Assembly (NCBI GenBank): GCA_025331125.1
Contig: JAOALB010000105.1
Location: forward strand, 62,001 to 126,000
Length of the DNA stretch: 64,000 nucleotides
Reading direction: 5' to 3'
DNA from: Mycogone perniciosa
Lineage: Eukaryota > Ascomycota > Sordariomycetes > Hypocreales > Hypocreaceae
This document shows, in pieces, positions 21,056 to 32,769 of this stretch. How positions within the stretch are numbered: the stretch's first letter is position 1; each line of letters begins with the position of its first letter. The position numbers and the translations under genes were made by a program. The notes under the pieces were generated by a model, which was not told the DNA's origin, searched no databases, and saw nothing but the letters and a program-made list of their open reading frames with translations.

Positions 21056-23689
21056 TGAGAAGTCGCCTGGGAGTGTCCTGTGTTCGAAGGTTATTCCTAG
21101 CCCTCTTATACTCTAGTAGGGAGGCTGGGTTCCTGGAAAGTTTCCCCTTGGCGCCGGCGTATAGATAAAGAGTGTTTTGAACTGCTCTACCAGCTAGCGA
21201 GTCCAGCAGAGCGTCAAGGGCCATGTCCGACCCAAAGGAACAATCTTGTGTCCCGAAATTGACCACTCAGATACGCAACATAATTCTTGGTCTTCAAAGC
21301 CTCCTTGTCTTTGGACGAGGTTATGGATCACCGAGCCTTCTTATCTGAAACTCAGGGCAGTTTGGAGCTAGACTCTGGCCCAGATCCGCATCCTGATCTA
21401 GCTAGCGGGACGACAGTGTTCTGGATACTAGACGTGTACTCCGTAGAACACGTCCAAAACATCGGTAGGGTCCTCAGCATGCTCGCGAAGATTTTCCCTG
21501 AGCCCCACAAGGTCTCTCCGTCCCCTCACTATGACGCATCTTACTCAGAGAATTGCGAATTCCGGAACCAGCCATTTCGGCATCATTCGGCATCACTCGA
21601 GGGTCCCCTGATCCTCTCAGTTGTGAGGCTAAGATGAGAATAACATGAGCGCCCTGTTACCTCATAGCCTTGGGTGCCATCATGACGTTGCTGATGCCGG
21701 GGCTGGTTGCCACGAAGGTAGACAGCAGAGAGTATTTTATCGCCGCAAAACTCCACCCGTTTCGTGGCGGAAGTGATAGGACTGGATATCGGAACTATCC
21801 AAGACCTTCCAGGACGCGAGGATGTATTGCCGGACATTCCAAATGCTTCATTGCGTCCCAAGTGCTTGCACGTCCTCTTCTGCATAGGCCCTCATGCCCC
21901 TGGACGGTGTGCCGTTAGATATGTCTGAGTCACAAAAGTAGAGTTGCGGTACCAAATACATAAGCTTAAGGTGCTCAAAATATGATGGAGATGAATAAGA
22001 TATGCACATTATATAGGGAGTACAGAAACACAACTTCTTTCTGAACTAATATATTTTGATGATTATGTGATCGGAACTATTACTTGTCTTATAAGTATTA
22101 AACTCCATTTTATGAATCAGGTGCTTGGCATATTAACAAGGAGACCTATTCAACCGAATGAGTGCCCTTTACTGCCTTTTCATTGGTTGTCTATCGCGAG
22201 ATCTATAATCACAGCTACCCGGAGGGCGTGTTGTTGTGATGTGGATTGGTTTCTCCTCATTAGGTACAAAGTTATTTTTAGATTACTAATTCATAATAGC
22301 CAATTTATGATCAGTGTGCGTATTTTACTCCGTAGAACCAAGGCTTACTTTGCGGGTTGACTGGTCAGTCAGTCCGAGTCGTAGGACAAGCGGGTATAAC
22401 CCACCACTTGTATTAATGCCTGAGACATCATGGCTTTGATGCAACCATACAACGCCGGCTTTATCGTATAGTAATTGATTAGGGGGAAAGATTAGTGATA
22501 GTTCAAGTATAGGAGTATTTATTAGTGCAATTTTATAATTACATCTACGGAGTAAAGTGGTTGTGATAGGATAGCTATTTAAAGTCTAGGGGAGGATATC
22601 GAGCGTGTCTGGCACACCAATTTACCTGTCACCACAGTATCGGTAGCGTTGCATAACAATGCAGCTTTGATCAATCCTGCAGCTTTGAACATGGCTTGTA
22701 CAGTTTTGAGCGCGCTGTTCAAAGCTGCGTCCACGGGTTTTATTTAAAACCATAGTTAAAGCCGTAGTTTAACGCCGAATTGTTTAACACCGCGCTATTT
22801 CAAGCTTATCGTATGTTTCTTACATGTTAATGTCTAGGATAGGACATATCTTTTGCGGTGTTATCGTAAAGTCAAGATCGACAGTTGTGCATTAGTGCGA
22901 GTTACTATAGACACTCGGACTCAATACATCCCAGTATCTTTGCATTCTAGCCTGATTACTTATCGGGTTTTTTATTTGTCATGTTTTTAACCTTCACTCT
23001 GTTATTGCCAAAAAAAACCTAAAGGCCTCAAATTCACACCAGATATTGGAAGCTGCTACGGAGTAATGTATGCTGACATACTACTACCCGATGGAGAAGA
23101 TAACCCCAGTCAAGGAATCCTCACGGAATGCTATCTAACCTCTCACAGTTTAAGTCTACTCCATATCTGCAGTGTTACCAAAACGGCACGGAGAATGCCA
23201 GCAGACTTGCACTTGGTAGATTCACTGGTTTCTGGGTTCGGCTTACAGAATAATACTTGTACATTAGCCTTCGGATGACCGGCACTCAGCCATTTCACTT
23301 GACTTCGTACCTCGTATTGATACACGGATCATGTTGAGCCAATTATGCCTCGAAGGGCGTGCTGAATCATCATTAGTAAAAATGGATACTATTAGGCTCA
23401 ACGGACTGTTCCGTTCGGCAACAGTCCGTGACGTCAGGCAGGATCCCCCGATTGATGCATATGCTGGGTCTTGGATGTGAGGGTGAGGGTGAGGCGCATA
23501 AAAGGACAAGACGCTCATGAGAAATCCTCACCCCCATAGAGCTCATCCATATGCCAGTATATCATAATAGGTTTATTCAGTTCGTTTCCTCTGCTGTAAA
23601 TGTCGGTTTCTCTCCCTTGGCTGTTTATCTTGGGTCTGACTTTTGTGTAGTACATCTCACGTAGCTTACGACGTTCGAGCCCCCTCACA
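21056..23689. other. AT-rich intergenic region with repeats
   Basis: No supported gene in 2.6 kb. It contains four exact TACTCCGTA/TACGGAGTA motifs (21437, 22326, 22546, 23057) and a 12-bp inverted repeat near 22.7 kb. Short frames between 21287 and 21918 do not join into anything recognisable. Confidence 0.4.
22661..22728. repeat. inverted and direct repeat of GCAGCTTTGA
   Basis: GCAGCTTTGAAC at 22679-22690 is perfectly complementary to GTTCAAAGCTGC at 22717-22728, with a 26-bp loop. A third, direct copy of GCAGCTTTGA starts at 22661. This could be a hairpin or the remnant of a small inverted-repeat element. Confidence 0.6.
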
Positions 23690-24394
23690 ATGGAGCCCAA
23701 TAAGTTATACCAGCTTTCTCTGCTCAGCTCCATGGTAGATGGTATTGGGACGAGCGGAACCACGACAGCTGTCATACCAAAACACGGCGACCATGGGATT
23801 GGCACGTTCCGGGACATCAATGGAGAGGGGCTCTTCATTGACGGCGAGGTCTATCAAATGACATTTGATGGAAACATCCGCAAAATCGAAGGAGATGAAG
23901 AGGAAGACATGCCATGGGCCCAGGTCACGCGGTTTGTTCCTTCAGTGACAGAGAAGATCGAAGCACCACTCGGCGACAAGACCCTACTGGAGAAGCTCCG
24001 AGAGGTGCACCCAAACTCCGACAATCTGTTCGTAGCCGTGCGAATTGATGGCGTTTTCAAGGAGATCACTACCCGGGTTTGCCCCAAGCAGCAATTTCCA
24101 CGACAGCGAATCATGGAAATTGTGAGGCAGCAGAAGGTCACGAAGTCTGAGGGCATCGAAGGCACCGCCTTCGGAATACGCTCACCCCCATTCATGGACG
24201 GCATCTCTGTCCCCGGGATGCACTACCACTTCATCTCAGCCGACCGCAAATTCGGAGGACATGTCCTTGGGTTCGAGCTGGCTTCTGGGACGGTCGGCAG
24301 CGCCGTGATGAAGGACATACACCTCGAGCTCCCGACAACGGCTGAATTCAACAGCTCGTCGCTCCGGGTGACTGAGAATATCTCCAACGCTTAA
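23690..24394 (+). CDS. alpha-acetolactate decarboxylase, bacterial type
   Basis: A single exon encodes 234 residues. The family converts (S)-2-acetolactate to (R)-acetoin and CO2. Zinc ligands appear as His178, His180 and His191 (GMHYHFISADRKFGGH), with the characteristic HxH-X10-H spacing. The active-site Arg lies in AFGIRSPPF, and the conserved N-terminal pattern GIGTFRDINGEGLFIDGEVYQ is present as separate blocks. There is no signal peptide, so it is probably cytosolic. The family is mainly bacterial (AlsD/BudA) and sporadic in fungi. The absence of introns, unlike most neighbours, fits an origin by transfer, although several fungal genes here also lack introns. No acetolactate synthase or butanediol dehydrogenase is adjacent. 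Confidence 0.9.
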   Translation: MEPNKLYQLSLLSSMVDGIGTSGTTTAVIPKHGDHGIGTFRDINGEGLFIDGEVYQMTFDGNIRKIEGDEEEDMPWAQVTRFVPSVTEKIEAPLGDKTLLEKLREVHPNSDNLFVAVRIDGVFKEITTRVCPKQQFPRQRIMEIVRQQKVTKSEGIEGTAFGIRSPPFMDGISVPGMHYHFISADRKFGGHVLGFELASGTVGSAVMKDIHLELPTTAEFNSSSLRVTENISNA

Positions 24395-25465
24395 TTTCGG
24401 AAAGGAATTGATGGGTCTTCACTATTATACAACTGGTGGAGCCGGCATCTACTGTATCCATTGCGACTTGAGACATGGAGGATCCCGAGGTGGCGGGGAA
24501 TAAGTCCGACGTTCCAACGATATATGCGAGACTACTCCGTACATGAGTGCCTAAAAAAAAGAATCTAACGTCGGAGTTGTATGTTACGGAGCCGGTCTGG
24601 TTGGGCGGGCATTGTACATGAGTGGGTTTCTCAGGGCGGGCAGGTCAATTAGGTTAATACCTATGTGGTTATGATTCATGATGAGGCTCATATGCTGATT
24701 ACATTGACAAAGAATAGAGGCATTCGGGAGAATTAGAGGGATACGGGGATCATATCGAAATAGTACATAATCTTCTTTGTTTTCTCGTACATATTAGCCA
24801 GTCAATGGCACAACCATTGCTCGAGTTCATTACCTAAAATGCGCTACAGTGTATCACAACGAAGCTACTCTGAACCGGTCTTCTGGGTAGTTAGGATCTC
24901 ACATTTTTGCTTCATCCCTTCAGTGTCTAAGCTGCACAGGAATTTCAGTCACCATAGCTCGTAAGCAAATCTTGGATCGAGACCATGGTCATGAAGCGAT
25001 AACATGAGCTTGGAAACAGGGTGCCGGTTAGGGAATTCATGCATTATGTTCCAGTCAGGGCCTATGCTTAAAGAAGTTTAAGCACAATACAGAAGACCAC
25101 AAACAAGGAATGTTAGAGAGGTACCAAGCGGTTACCAGGGCCAGGGAACAGACTTCAATGTCTAAGACACGATTGAGCGTGTGTGCTGGACCCTTGGAAT
25201 AATCAACAAGGAATGATGTATTCGAATCTCTCAAACGGAATCATTCGGCCGAAATAAACACCCACCGTGAGGAACGGGCTACATGCGGTTCAAACGTTCC
25301 CTTGGATTACTTAAAGGCCGCCACGGCTCGTCAAGAAGCTGGCTTCTCGGCTACAGGCACTTCTTCATTTCTTCAAGCTACTAGATTGACAATCACAGGC
25401 AATCTTCCCCTAGCAATCCCCAACTCTCAGCCTCTTTTAAGCTCTCTAACTCCCCAATCGCCAAG
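24395..25465. other. intergenic, no gene seen
   Basis: The downstream half is the promoter of the small secreted protein gene. One TACTCCGTA lies at 24533. No other features supported. Confidence 0.4.
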
Positions 25466-25927
25466 ATGAAGACCTCCTTTGTCGCCCTTCTCATCGCCAC
25501 CCTCGCTAACACCAGCTTTGCGGCCCCCATGGTAAGTCCTAGGTAATGCAATACTACTTTTATACAGGGAGATGTTAACACACGCATCCAGCCTACTGAG
25601 TCCGTCGAGTCTACCTCCGCTGCATCTACAGAGAGTGACCAGGGAAAGCCAGCTGGCAACGGTTTTGCCAGGGGTGTTATTGATAATCTCGCCTGTCTCC
25701 TGGTCGCGGTCCTCAACAACGGGAACAGCGACTGCGTTAGGCGTGATTCTGTGGTCTCTAATCCCGACCCCAGGGCCTACTCCTATGCCTGGAACAGCAG
25801 CCCTGACGGGGGTGCTACCTACGTCATCACCAATAGCAAGGGCAAATCCTGCACCACCAATATCTCAAAGGACGACAAGAGGGCTCCCGATGTTATCGCC
25901 AAAGACCTTGCAGTCACATGTGTCTAA
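25466..25927 (+). CDS. small secreted cysteine-containing protein
   Basis: Exons 25466-25531 and 25592-25927 encode 133 residues; the 60-bp intron has a GTAAGT donor and falls in phase 0 right after the signal peptide. The N-terminus MKTSFVALLIATLANTSFAA is a typical secretion signal with cleavage expected after Ala. The mature part begins with a Ser/Thr/Glu-rich stretch. It has four cysteines (ACLL, DCV, SCT, TCV) that could form two disulphides, and one NXS/T site in WNSSPDG and another in TNIS. No known domain is recognised. Size and composition are those of fungal small secreted proteins. Function unknown. Confidence 0.7.
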
Positions 25928-26678
25928 AACATGCCATGCCATCTTGGCAGCCGATGTTCCGATCCAGACAATCTGAAGAGACTGGCTTGATTACATATTG
26001 GTGAAAGTCATAATGTGGATGGGATATTGGTGGACACAGAATAGAGAGATGACGGGGCAGGTTATAGAGTACTGAAGAGGGATATTTGTCGCTGAGGTCA
26101 TTTATTGGAAGCCATGGGTCTACGGACGCCTTTGTCTACAACACAGACCACTTTTCCTTCCAAATACAAAATTTAACTATTGACTGTTCTCATAATCTAA
26201 TCTATGTAGCTGTGTTGAGTGAAGACATTTCATCCTGAGCTGGGTCTCCTGCATCTCAATGTAGAAGTGCTGCGGCGTCTCCCAAGTCTCACCATACCAG
26301 CCATACAACATGCCCATGGTATGATCCAAGACGCCATGAGCCACGATTCCCAAGCAAAGGAAGAAAGGGTTAAAAGCTGAAATACCAACACCAATTGAAC
26401 AATAAAACCAATTTGTTCCAAAGTTCCCCTTGCATGCACTTCACGCAGGTGTCCTTATTGGCGACACGGGTGTGTCTATTCGAGGGCTATTCTTCACTCG
26501 TGGGCAAGCCCAGCGAGTCAAAGTAAGTCTCCATCATCCTGTTTGTTAGGTGTATTCATTCCTGTAAAGAGCTCTGGCCGTATTTCGCTTATGGGTCTGG
26601 AAGCTCTTCAAGACGTAGTATGCCTCTATTGTATTGATCTATCAAATATAGTTGATCGAAGGTCTGGGACTGGGTATC
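25928..26678. other. intergenic between convergent genes
   Basis: The 3' flanks of the secreted-protein gene and the zinc-finger-like gene. A minus-strand frame of 69 codons near 26230-26439 has no support. Confidence 0.4.
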
Positions 26679-28597
26679 CTAGCTCCAAGTGTCAGTTGTT
26701 CCATCGCCTATAGGCACATCAAGGGAGGGGCTAATGTTTAGCCCAGGTGTGTGTTCTTGCACGGGCTCCGTGAAGTTGCTGAAGTTGGGCATATAGGGCC
26801 CTGTAACACCTTTACAATTTTCCAGCAAGTTTTCAGATTCTTCATCAAATAATGGTGTCGGAATTCGATCTGATGGTGTGCTGGTATCTGACATTTGCTG
26901 CAAGTCTGGGGTAGGAATCGCGGTGGTATGTTGTCCTGAGAGATGTTCTGTCGATGAGGATACAGAACCAACAGTTTCTGTAGCCGGATAGGCCGACTCT
27001 TTATGAGAGGGTTGATGAGTAATCGAACACAACGGGAGTAAAATGTCGCCAAACTCCTTAGCTTCCGGTGGTGCGTGTTTCTTGAAAGCTTGTGGCAGCC
27101 ACATGGTAAATGCCATTTCCCATAGACTCTTGGGATCAGGGTGAATAGCCTTGAGCTCATCAGACATGCTTTGCCATATGTCAAACAATCGACAATGGTC
27201 CTCCCTCCTCATGAACCACAAAAAATGGTTCATCCACTTGCGTATTCGCTCATTCGTGTAGGGACTTCGACAAGAATCTTCTCCAGGATGCAGGATTTTG
27301 TAGATGTGCTCCCATTGATCCCTGGGGTCTATATGAACTATCTCATGCGACCTGATAAGTACACACTTCTCCTCGGCGAAGGTGAAAACAAGTGAGCTTT
27401 TTGGAGCTGCCTTGTAGATGTTGGTCGCTTTATTTGATTCACCTGTTTCAACTGGTTGGTCAAGGCACCGCTGCATATTTGTGGCAAACGTGTTTGTGTT
27501 TCTAACCCTAAACTGACAGTTGAGACAGTTCTGCAGGTCGTGGTGTTTTGACCTCAAATGACGCTTGACCTCACCAATCCTGGGAAACTTTGCCCAGCAA
27601 CTTGGGTCGAGTAATATAGGGTATCGGATTCCAATAGGACACGTAAATATTGTCTGTTTATCTGCTGCTGACTCCACCGGCCTTTTGCAAGCAGACGCCT
27701 CGTACTCAATATGAAGCGCCTCGACCATTTCGTTTAATTTTTGCTCCAATGAGTCTGATGCATTTCTAAGTGGACAGACTGTGGATTCCAGGGGTTCCTG
27801 TCTGGCTGGGCTATGATCATCCTCATATGGTGGCTTTTCCGGAGATGTGTTTGTAGCAACATTTTCTTCACCCAACAATATATCTTGTCTTTGGATTATG
27901 GGTTGACCTATACCCGTGGTGATAATTTTTCTGTTTTCTGGCTCCAATGCGTATTGTTCTGACAACCCGAAAACATCGTGCATCACAGAATCCTCATTTT
28001 GTCCAGACATGTCCGACAGGAACTCATCGTACTGTAGCAGGGCAGGGACTTGCACCATGGCCAAGAGATCTTCTTCTTGCGGTGTACTGAAATCCAAAGT
28101 GCTGGAAGAATGTGTGGATTGTGGAATCGTGGGAGAGACATCTTGTACCATCGCGTCGGCATCCGGGACCGAGGGCATGTCGGGTAAAGTAGGCGACACG
28201 CTTGAAGATAACGCTGTAGGCACTTGGCGCTGGAGCATTAATAGTTGGTCAAAATCATGCGTTGCCATATCATCTATATCACCCATTCCAAAGTGAGACT
28301 GAAACTGAAAATTGTCATCCAGATAGGCGCCAGGGGCTGGAAGCAGAGCATCCTGTGCCGGATTTTCCTCGAGAGTGGAAAAAAGGCCATCAGGCTCCTG
28401 TGGTATGTGACGTTAGCCACTGTTCTGCGAGAGGGAAAAGAGAGAGACGCCTGCCAATCGAGTATTTTGATAGAACTGACCTGGAGCAAGGTTTCCATGC
28501 CATTGTTGTCGGTAGATTCATCAATGGTAGGCCCTGTCTCTCCATTCCGTCCAGCCGGCGTGGAATTTGCCCATGGAGGAGTCGGATAGTGATCCAT
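26679..28597 (-). CDS. zinc-finger-like fungal protein
   Basis: Exons 28597-28481 and 28397-26679 encode 611 residues; the 83-bp intron (GTCAGT donor, GCTAAC branch) joins in phase 0. A cysteine/histidine block in the middle reads FTCPIGIRYP, then LKRH-like VKRHLRSKHH, then NCLNCQFRV. This is the pattern of degenerate C2H2 fingers in fungal nuclear proteins (F-CP, basic helix with H-x4-H, C-x2-C). Flanks are Ser/Pro/Thr-rich and acidic, as in transcription regulators. No signal peptide or membrane segment is seen. A role in transcription is inferred from composition only. It diverges from the seven-segment membrane protein gene across 1.1 kb. Confidence 0.7.
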
Positions 28598-29697
28598 GTC
28601 AAGAAGAAGAATAAGAAACGCGATATACTACCTAGATATTAACGATTTTCAATTTGACGGGACGGGTAGGCAATGAATGAAGGCGTGAAAAATAACATTT
28701 TGAAAGTTGCATTGTTTTCTTTTCATGCTGGCAGCTATTCCTCACGTCCAGTTGGAAGGCGAGATGCTGAGTCTTGACTTGACAACGGCAACAGCAAAGG
28801 TGATTCGATAGAGTATATTTTTGAATGCGTTTCTTACGAATTTCCAATAGCATGTATCTACGAGTAGTATCTACAAGTAGTATCTACGTGGTGGATCCTC
28901 ACATAGCCATTTCGGCACATTCTGGGGTTGGTACTCCGTAGTTATTGTTGCACGGAACAGTTGGCCATCACGGAGCCCCGAGCTCGGTCCAAACTGTGGC
29001 TAACAAAAAAAACCTTCTCCGTCCTAAATGCATAGAGTAATAGTATAGCTAATAGTATATGATAGAGAATATGAAGTAATGTGTTCAATTGACGGCGGAT
29101 TTAAGCTTATTCGAGTCCTTGCGCCTTCTACTGCGCCGTAAGCCTCCGGAGCTGTCCGGGGCCTCCGAGTCGGCACACTCAAGGGCCAATTACTGCTCTT
29201 ATCGGACTCACATTTACTCGTAAAAGAAGATGCCGTTTTGGCTATGGATGCTTTTGCCGAATGGAGAGCCGGTCTGTCCACAAACGGAATAACGAGGCCT
29301 CCTCCGAACGTGTAAGCTCAGAAGCCATGACTGTGGCTTAGATGCAGCGAAGCGGCCAATCGTCAGCAATTTCTCACCCTGGCACCCCATGGTCCGTTTC
29401 AGCCAAGTCTTGGCGCGGCAGATGGTTCTCGTGTCGTTTTGACAGGGACGTCGGAGGCTATAATCCCATAGTATGGCATACTAGGAGTACCACTAGTACT
29501 CTGTAGTATTGCCTCTCGTATTCCGAGAAAAACCTGGGGCCTCCCATTCTGAACTTCCTCTCTCATGCCCCTGGCCCTCGATCCTTCGCAATTGAGGACA
29601 TTGAAACGTGCTGGAGAGGGCCAACCACCATCGCCGACTGCTGACTGTGAGGGCTCGATAACGGCCAGACGCCCAGTCGCGGCACCGCATCGCAATC
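28598..29697. promoter_or_regulatory. divergent intergenic region
   Basis: 1.1 kb between two genes transcribed away from each other, so it must hold both promoters. One TACTCCGTA at 28932. No gene seen. Confidence 0.4.
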
Positions 29698-30934
29698 ATG
29701 GCCTTGTTATTACCCGAGTCGTCTGATTGGTACCTCATCATCAGCGATGCCGTCCTGTTCTTGAACGCGATCACGACTGTCGTGATCTCTCTTTGCTCTT
29801 GGAGTCTCGTCCGGCGGCACAATGACCCTGCGCGATCATGGACCATGTACTTCAAGATTGCACTCGCCTTTTTTACCGTGTAAGTCAAGCCTTCGCATCT
29901 GCATACCCTTTGCTGTCTATCTCGATCATCTCTAACCCCCGCCGGACAGCCATGTCATACTCGATTTCTGCGCCTACTCCCTCGCTCTCGCGTATTCCCT
30001 CCTTAGCTACAACGACTTATACAGCGACACCGATCGATACATCTTGTTTATTCACGCCCACGTTGCATCTGTTGACCATTTTCTGGGCTTTGTTGTCGAC
30101 ATCCTCGTCTTCCTTACGTTCGTTAACCTCACCATCGATATTGGCATCATTCACTCGAACAAGCCAGGCTATGACAACAAGGCGCTCAAGGTCGCATCCT
30201 TTACAATCGCAGCCATTATTTTCGGCTTGGCTTTGGTGAGCTTTGCGATAAGCGAATACGTCTCTGTCGAGTATTACAATTACGATGCGACTGCTTCATG
30301 GGAGTACCAGTTTTCTTACGATTTTATGAGGCTGTGGGCCTCGGAAAGGCAGATTGACTTTAGTATTACCGTCCTCGTGTTTGTCTTGGCTTTGGCCACG
30401 ACCATTTGGTCCATTGTGGTCAGGATACGGACAAGGACGGAGAAACGGGTCCAAACGGTGCGTTCAATCGAGACAATTCTGCGGGTTGAAAGGATGAGAA
30501 AAGCTGATTGCCCTCACAGGCCAGTAGGTTTTTGATCGTCTGCTGCGTTCTCTGGCTAGCGAAAGCGATATTCGAACTCGTCTATTTCGCCCAGTACCTC
30601 AATCTCTACGACGTGACAGTCAACCCGCCACTCAATAATTACGTCGTTATGCTCCAGATCGTCCTCAGCCTATGGCCCATGTTTATACTCTTCTGTATCC
30701 TGTTCGCGCTCGGCACCAAAAAGCAAAACGGCGCCTGGTCCATCGAAGCGCAGTTCTCGCCAACACAATTAAGCGGCCACAGCGTACCTCAACAGGCGTC
30801 CTGGGACTATCAGCATTATCCCACCCAAGACCAGATGGCACAAACACAACAACAACAGCAACAACCACAGCAACAACCACAGCAACAGCAGCAGCATCAA
30901 CAGCAACAACAACAACAGCAACAGCAACAACAGC

Positions 30935-30977
<43 letters not shown>

Positions 30978-31239
30978 GGCGCAAGCTGAGTGGGACTATG
31001 ATCCGCTGGGGATACAGCCTCCCTCCTACCCCCAACAGGACTATGCCCGGCAAGAGTATATACAGCAGGAGTATATCCAGCAACATGAACAAAATGGACC
31101 CTACGAGATGCCTGATCAAGCTCGAGACGAGCTACATTCAAGATCACCGCCGCCGCATTTCGAGGCGATGGGTCTATATCACCAAGCGAATGGGATGGCA
31201 CCCCAGGCACCACCAGTGCCATACGACGAAAAAAAATAA
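29698..31239 (+). CDS. seven-segment membrane protein with polyglutamine C-terminal tail
   Basis: Exons 29698-29879, 29950-30457 and 30520-31239 give 469 residues; introns are 70 and 62 bp. Seven hydrophobic segments are visible, at about residues 10-32, 48-80, 95-125, 137-160, 178-200, 232-258 and 268-290. The topology is like a G-protein-coupled receptor, but I recognise no receptor family signature. The cytoplasmic-side tail is very glutamine-rich: a pure run of 27 Gln (30898-30978) follows shorter Gln runs, then a Tyr/Pro/Gln-rich end. The start ATG leads straight into segment 1. Similar membrane proteins are common in Aspergillus genomes without assigned function. A glutamine run encoded by CAA/CAG is expected to vary between strains. 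Confidence 0.75.
30847..30978. repeat. CAA/CAG trinucleotide repeat
   Basis: Nearly continuous CAA/CAG codons with occasional CCA and one CAT. The uninterrupted part, 30898-30978, is 27 codons. It lies in frame inside the membrane-protein gene. Confidence 0.95.
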
Positions 31240-31439
31240 AACTAATCATCCCATGTTAAAATATTGTCTGGTAAAAGGAAGAATTGTGGTTATGGGGCGT
31301 TTTTGGTTCTGGCGGCATCTTTATTGATATCAACTTCTCGGTCAAAAATATTTAATACCGGATCTATTTACCCAAAGACCAGTTTTCTACGGTTATGTAT
31401 ATTATATCAGCGAACCTGCGCCCCATCCTCAAGAGTGCC

Positions 31440-32369
31440 CTAGTCCACTTCATCTGCCCACTGCGGAGGGGGAACAAAGGCGCCATCGGGTCCCATGGTT
31501 CCAGCGATATATCTAGCTGGGTCAGTGTTTTCTCATCTATCCATGGCGGTGGGCTGTCAACGCACTTGGTGTGGCTTCCTCTTGCGGCAAGCTGTCCCTT
31601 GCTGTTGTAAAATTGTACCGATGTATAAGCAAGCGTCTTTCCAACTGCAATGTTATCAGCATTTAAAGAATTCACTGAGGTCCGTGAAGCCGCACTCTTG
31701 TCACAGGTGGCTGTTCCTTTGAGAACATCGCCCGGTCGTCCACCGGGACTAAGATAAGTCACTAGATGGTGTCAGTCCGGTGAAAATTCTGCAGGCTGAG
31801 ACTCTTGAATACCATTCAAGTCGGTAGAGACGCCAGTCGCAAATCTCCCTGTTGAAGCGACAGCAAGTGAACCGCCGAAGTCCACGAGACCGGCCAGAGT
31901 CCCTCCGTGGATGGTCTGAAGTCGGTTCTAGATGATGTTAGGACACCACTATTGGACACAATTTGTCTAACATCAACTTACGGTGTGGTCCTTGTGAATA
32001 TCGAGCTCGAACTCAACTCTTCCGTTGGAAGCACTCAGAAGCCGAAACTAATACCATGGTGTCAGTCCTGCCGTCTCCATAACCCCCGTTGACGTAGACT
32101 TGGCATACGCGATTACCGAGAAGTCTTGAAACGAGTTAGTACGAACACTCCGTTATAGACCACTGTGTAAATAGGTTCCAATTGCATGTCGTATGCGGGT
32201 ACGGAAGAATCAACAATCTCGGTGTCCATACCTCGGTTCAAGGCCCGAGTCGGCCATGAAGGACCGCAGAACCTATGCCAGTGTGAGCATTTGGTCTCAA
32301 TTGGCCCACGACGTATATATCTATACTCACAGCCTTTGTGAAACTGAAGGGAGATAGCTTTTTGGCCAT
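31440..32369 (-). CDS. hotdog-fold thioesterase (4HBT / ACOT13-like)
   Basis: Eight exons are needed: 32369-32331, 32272-32232, 32124-32109, 32047-31982, 31927-31813, 31761-31696, 31644-31566 and 31512-31440, totalling 164 residues. Every junction keeps frame and most introns carry CTAAC/CTGAC-like branch sites. Exon 3 is only 16 nt. The core SNGRVEFELDIHKDHTNR, then TIHGGTLAGLVDFGG, matches the acyl-CoA thioesterase pattern in which the N-x-H-G-G block and the following Asp form the active site. It ends HTKYIAGTMGPDG and so on. The family hydrolyses acyl-CoA, often in mitochondria or peroxisomes; no clear targeting signal is seen. The last five exons are very secure; the first three rest on splice logic and are less so. 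The gene diverges from tfb2. Confidence 0.8.
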
Positions 32370-32769
32370 TATTAACGCTGCAGTGGTGAATTATCTCCTT
32401 ACTTCTATCAGTTGATGATAGATAGTGGTTAAGGGCACTGAAAGCGCTGGGTGAAGCCGCTGGAGAGCATCCCCCAGATGCCCCACTTCTCCAACCCAAA
32501 CCCGAGCACTGACGCAATTATCCGAGTATCATCCGATTCAGAAGCTGTTTCACGCGACTCGATAACCGTGAACCTTCTTTCAACCCTTTGACATTGTCCT
32601 TTATTACCACGCCTATTCACCACATCTAGGTACTACTATTAATACAGTCCAGTCTAGGCAAGCCCTCCCCTATCTCTGGGCCGGACGCCAAACCTCCCCC
32701 CGGAATAACATGCGATAGCCACCTCTTCCCTCTCTCCCTGACGGACCGCTTTGCGCCGCCGCCGCCAAG
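32370..32769. promoter_or_regulatory. divergent promoter, thioesterase / tfb2
   Basis: A 400-bp interval between two divergent start codons. No distinctive motifs beyond pyrimidine-rich stretches before the tfb2 ATG. Confidence 0.45.

Noticed and set aside
21287..21918. Short frames downstream of the transcription factor
   Set aside because: Frames change without splice signals and show no conserved motif.
30683..31249. Antisense valine- and leucine-rich frames over the CAA/CAG repeat
   Set aside because: They arise because the complement of the repeat (TTG/GTT/TGT) has no stops.
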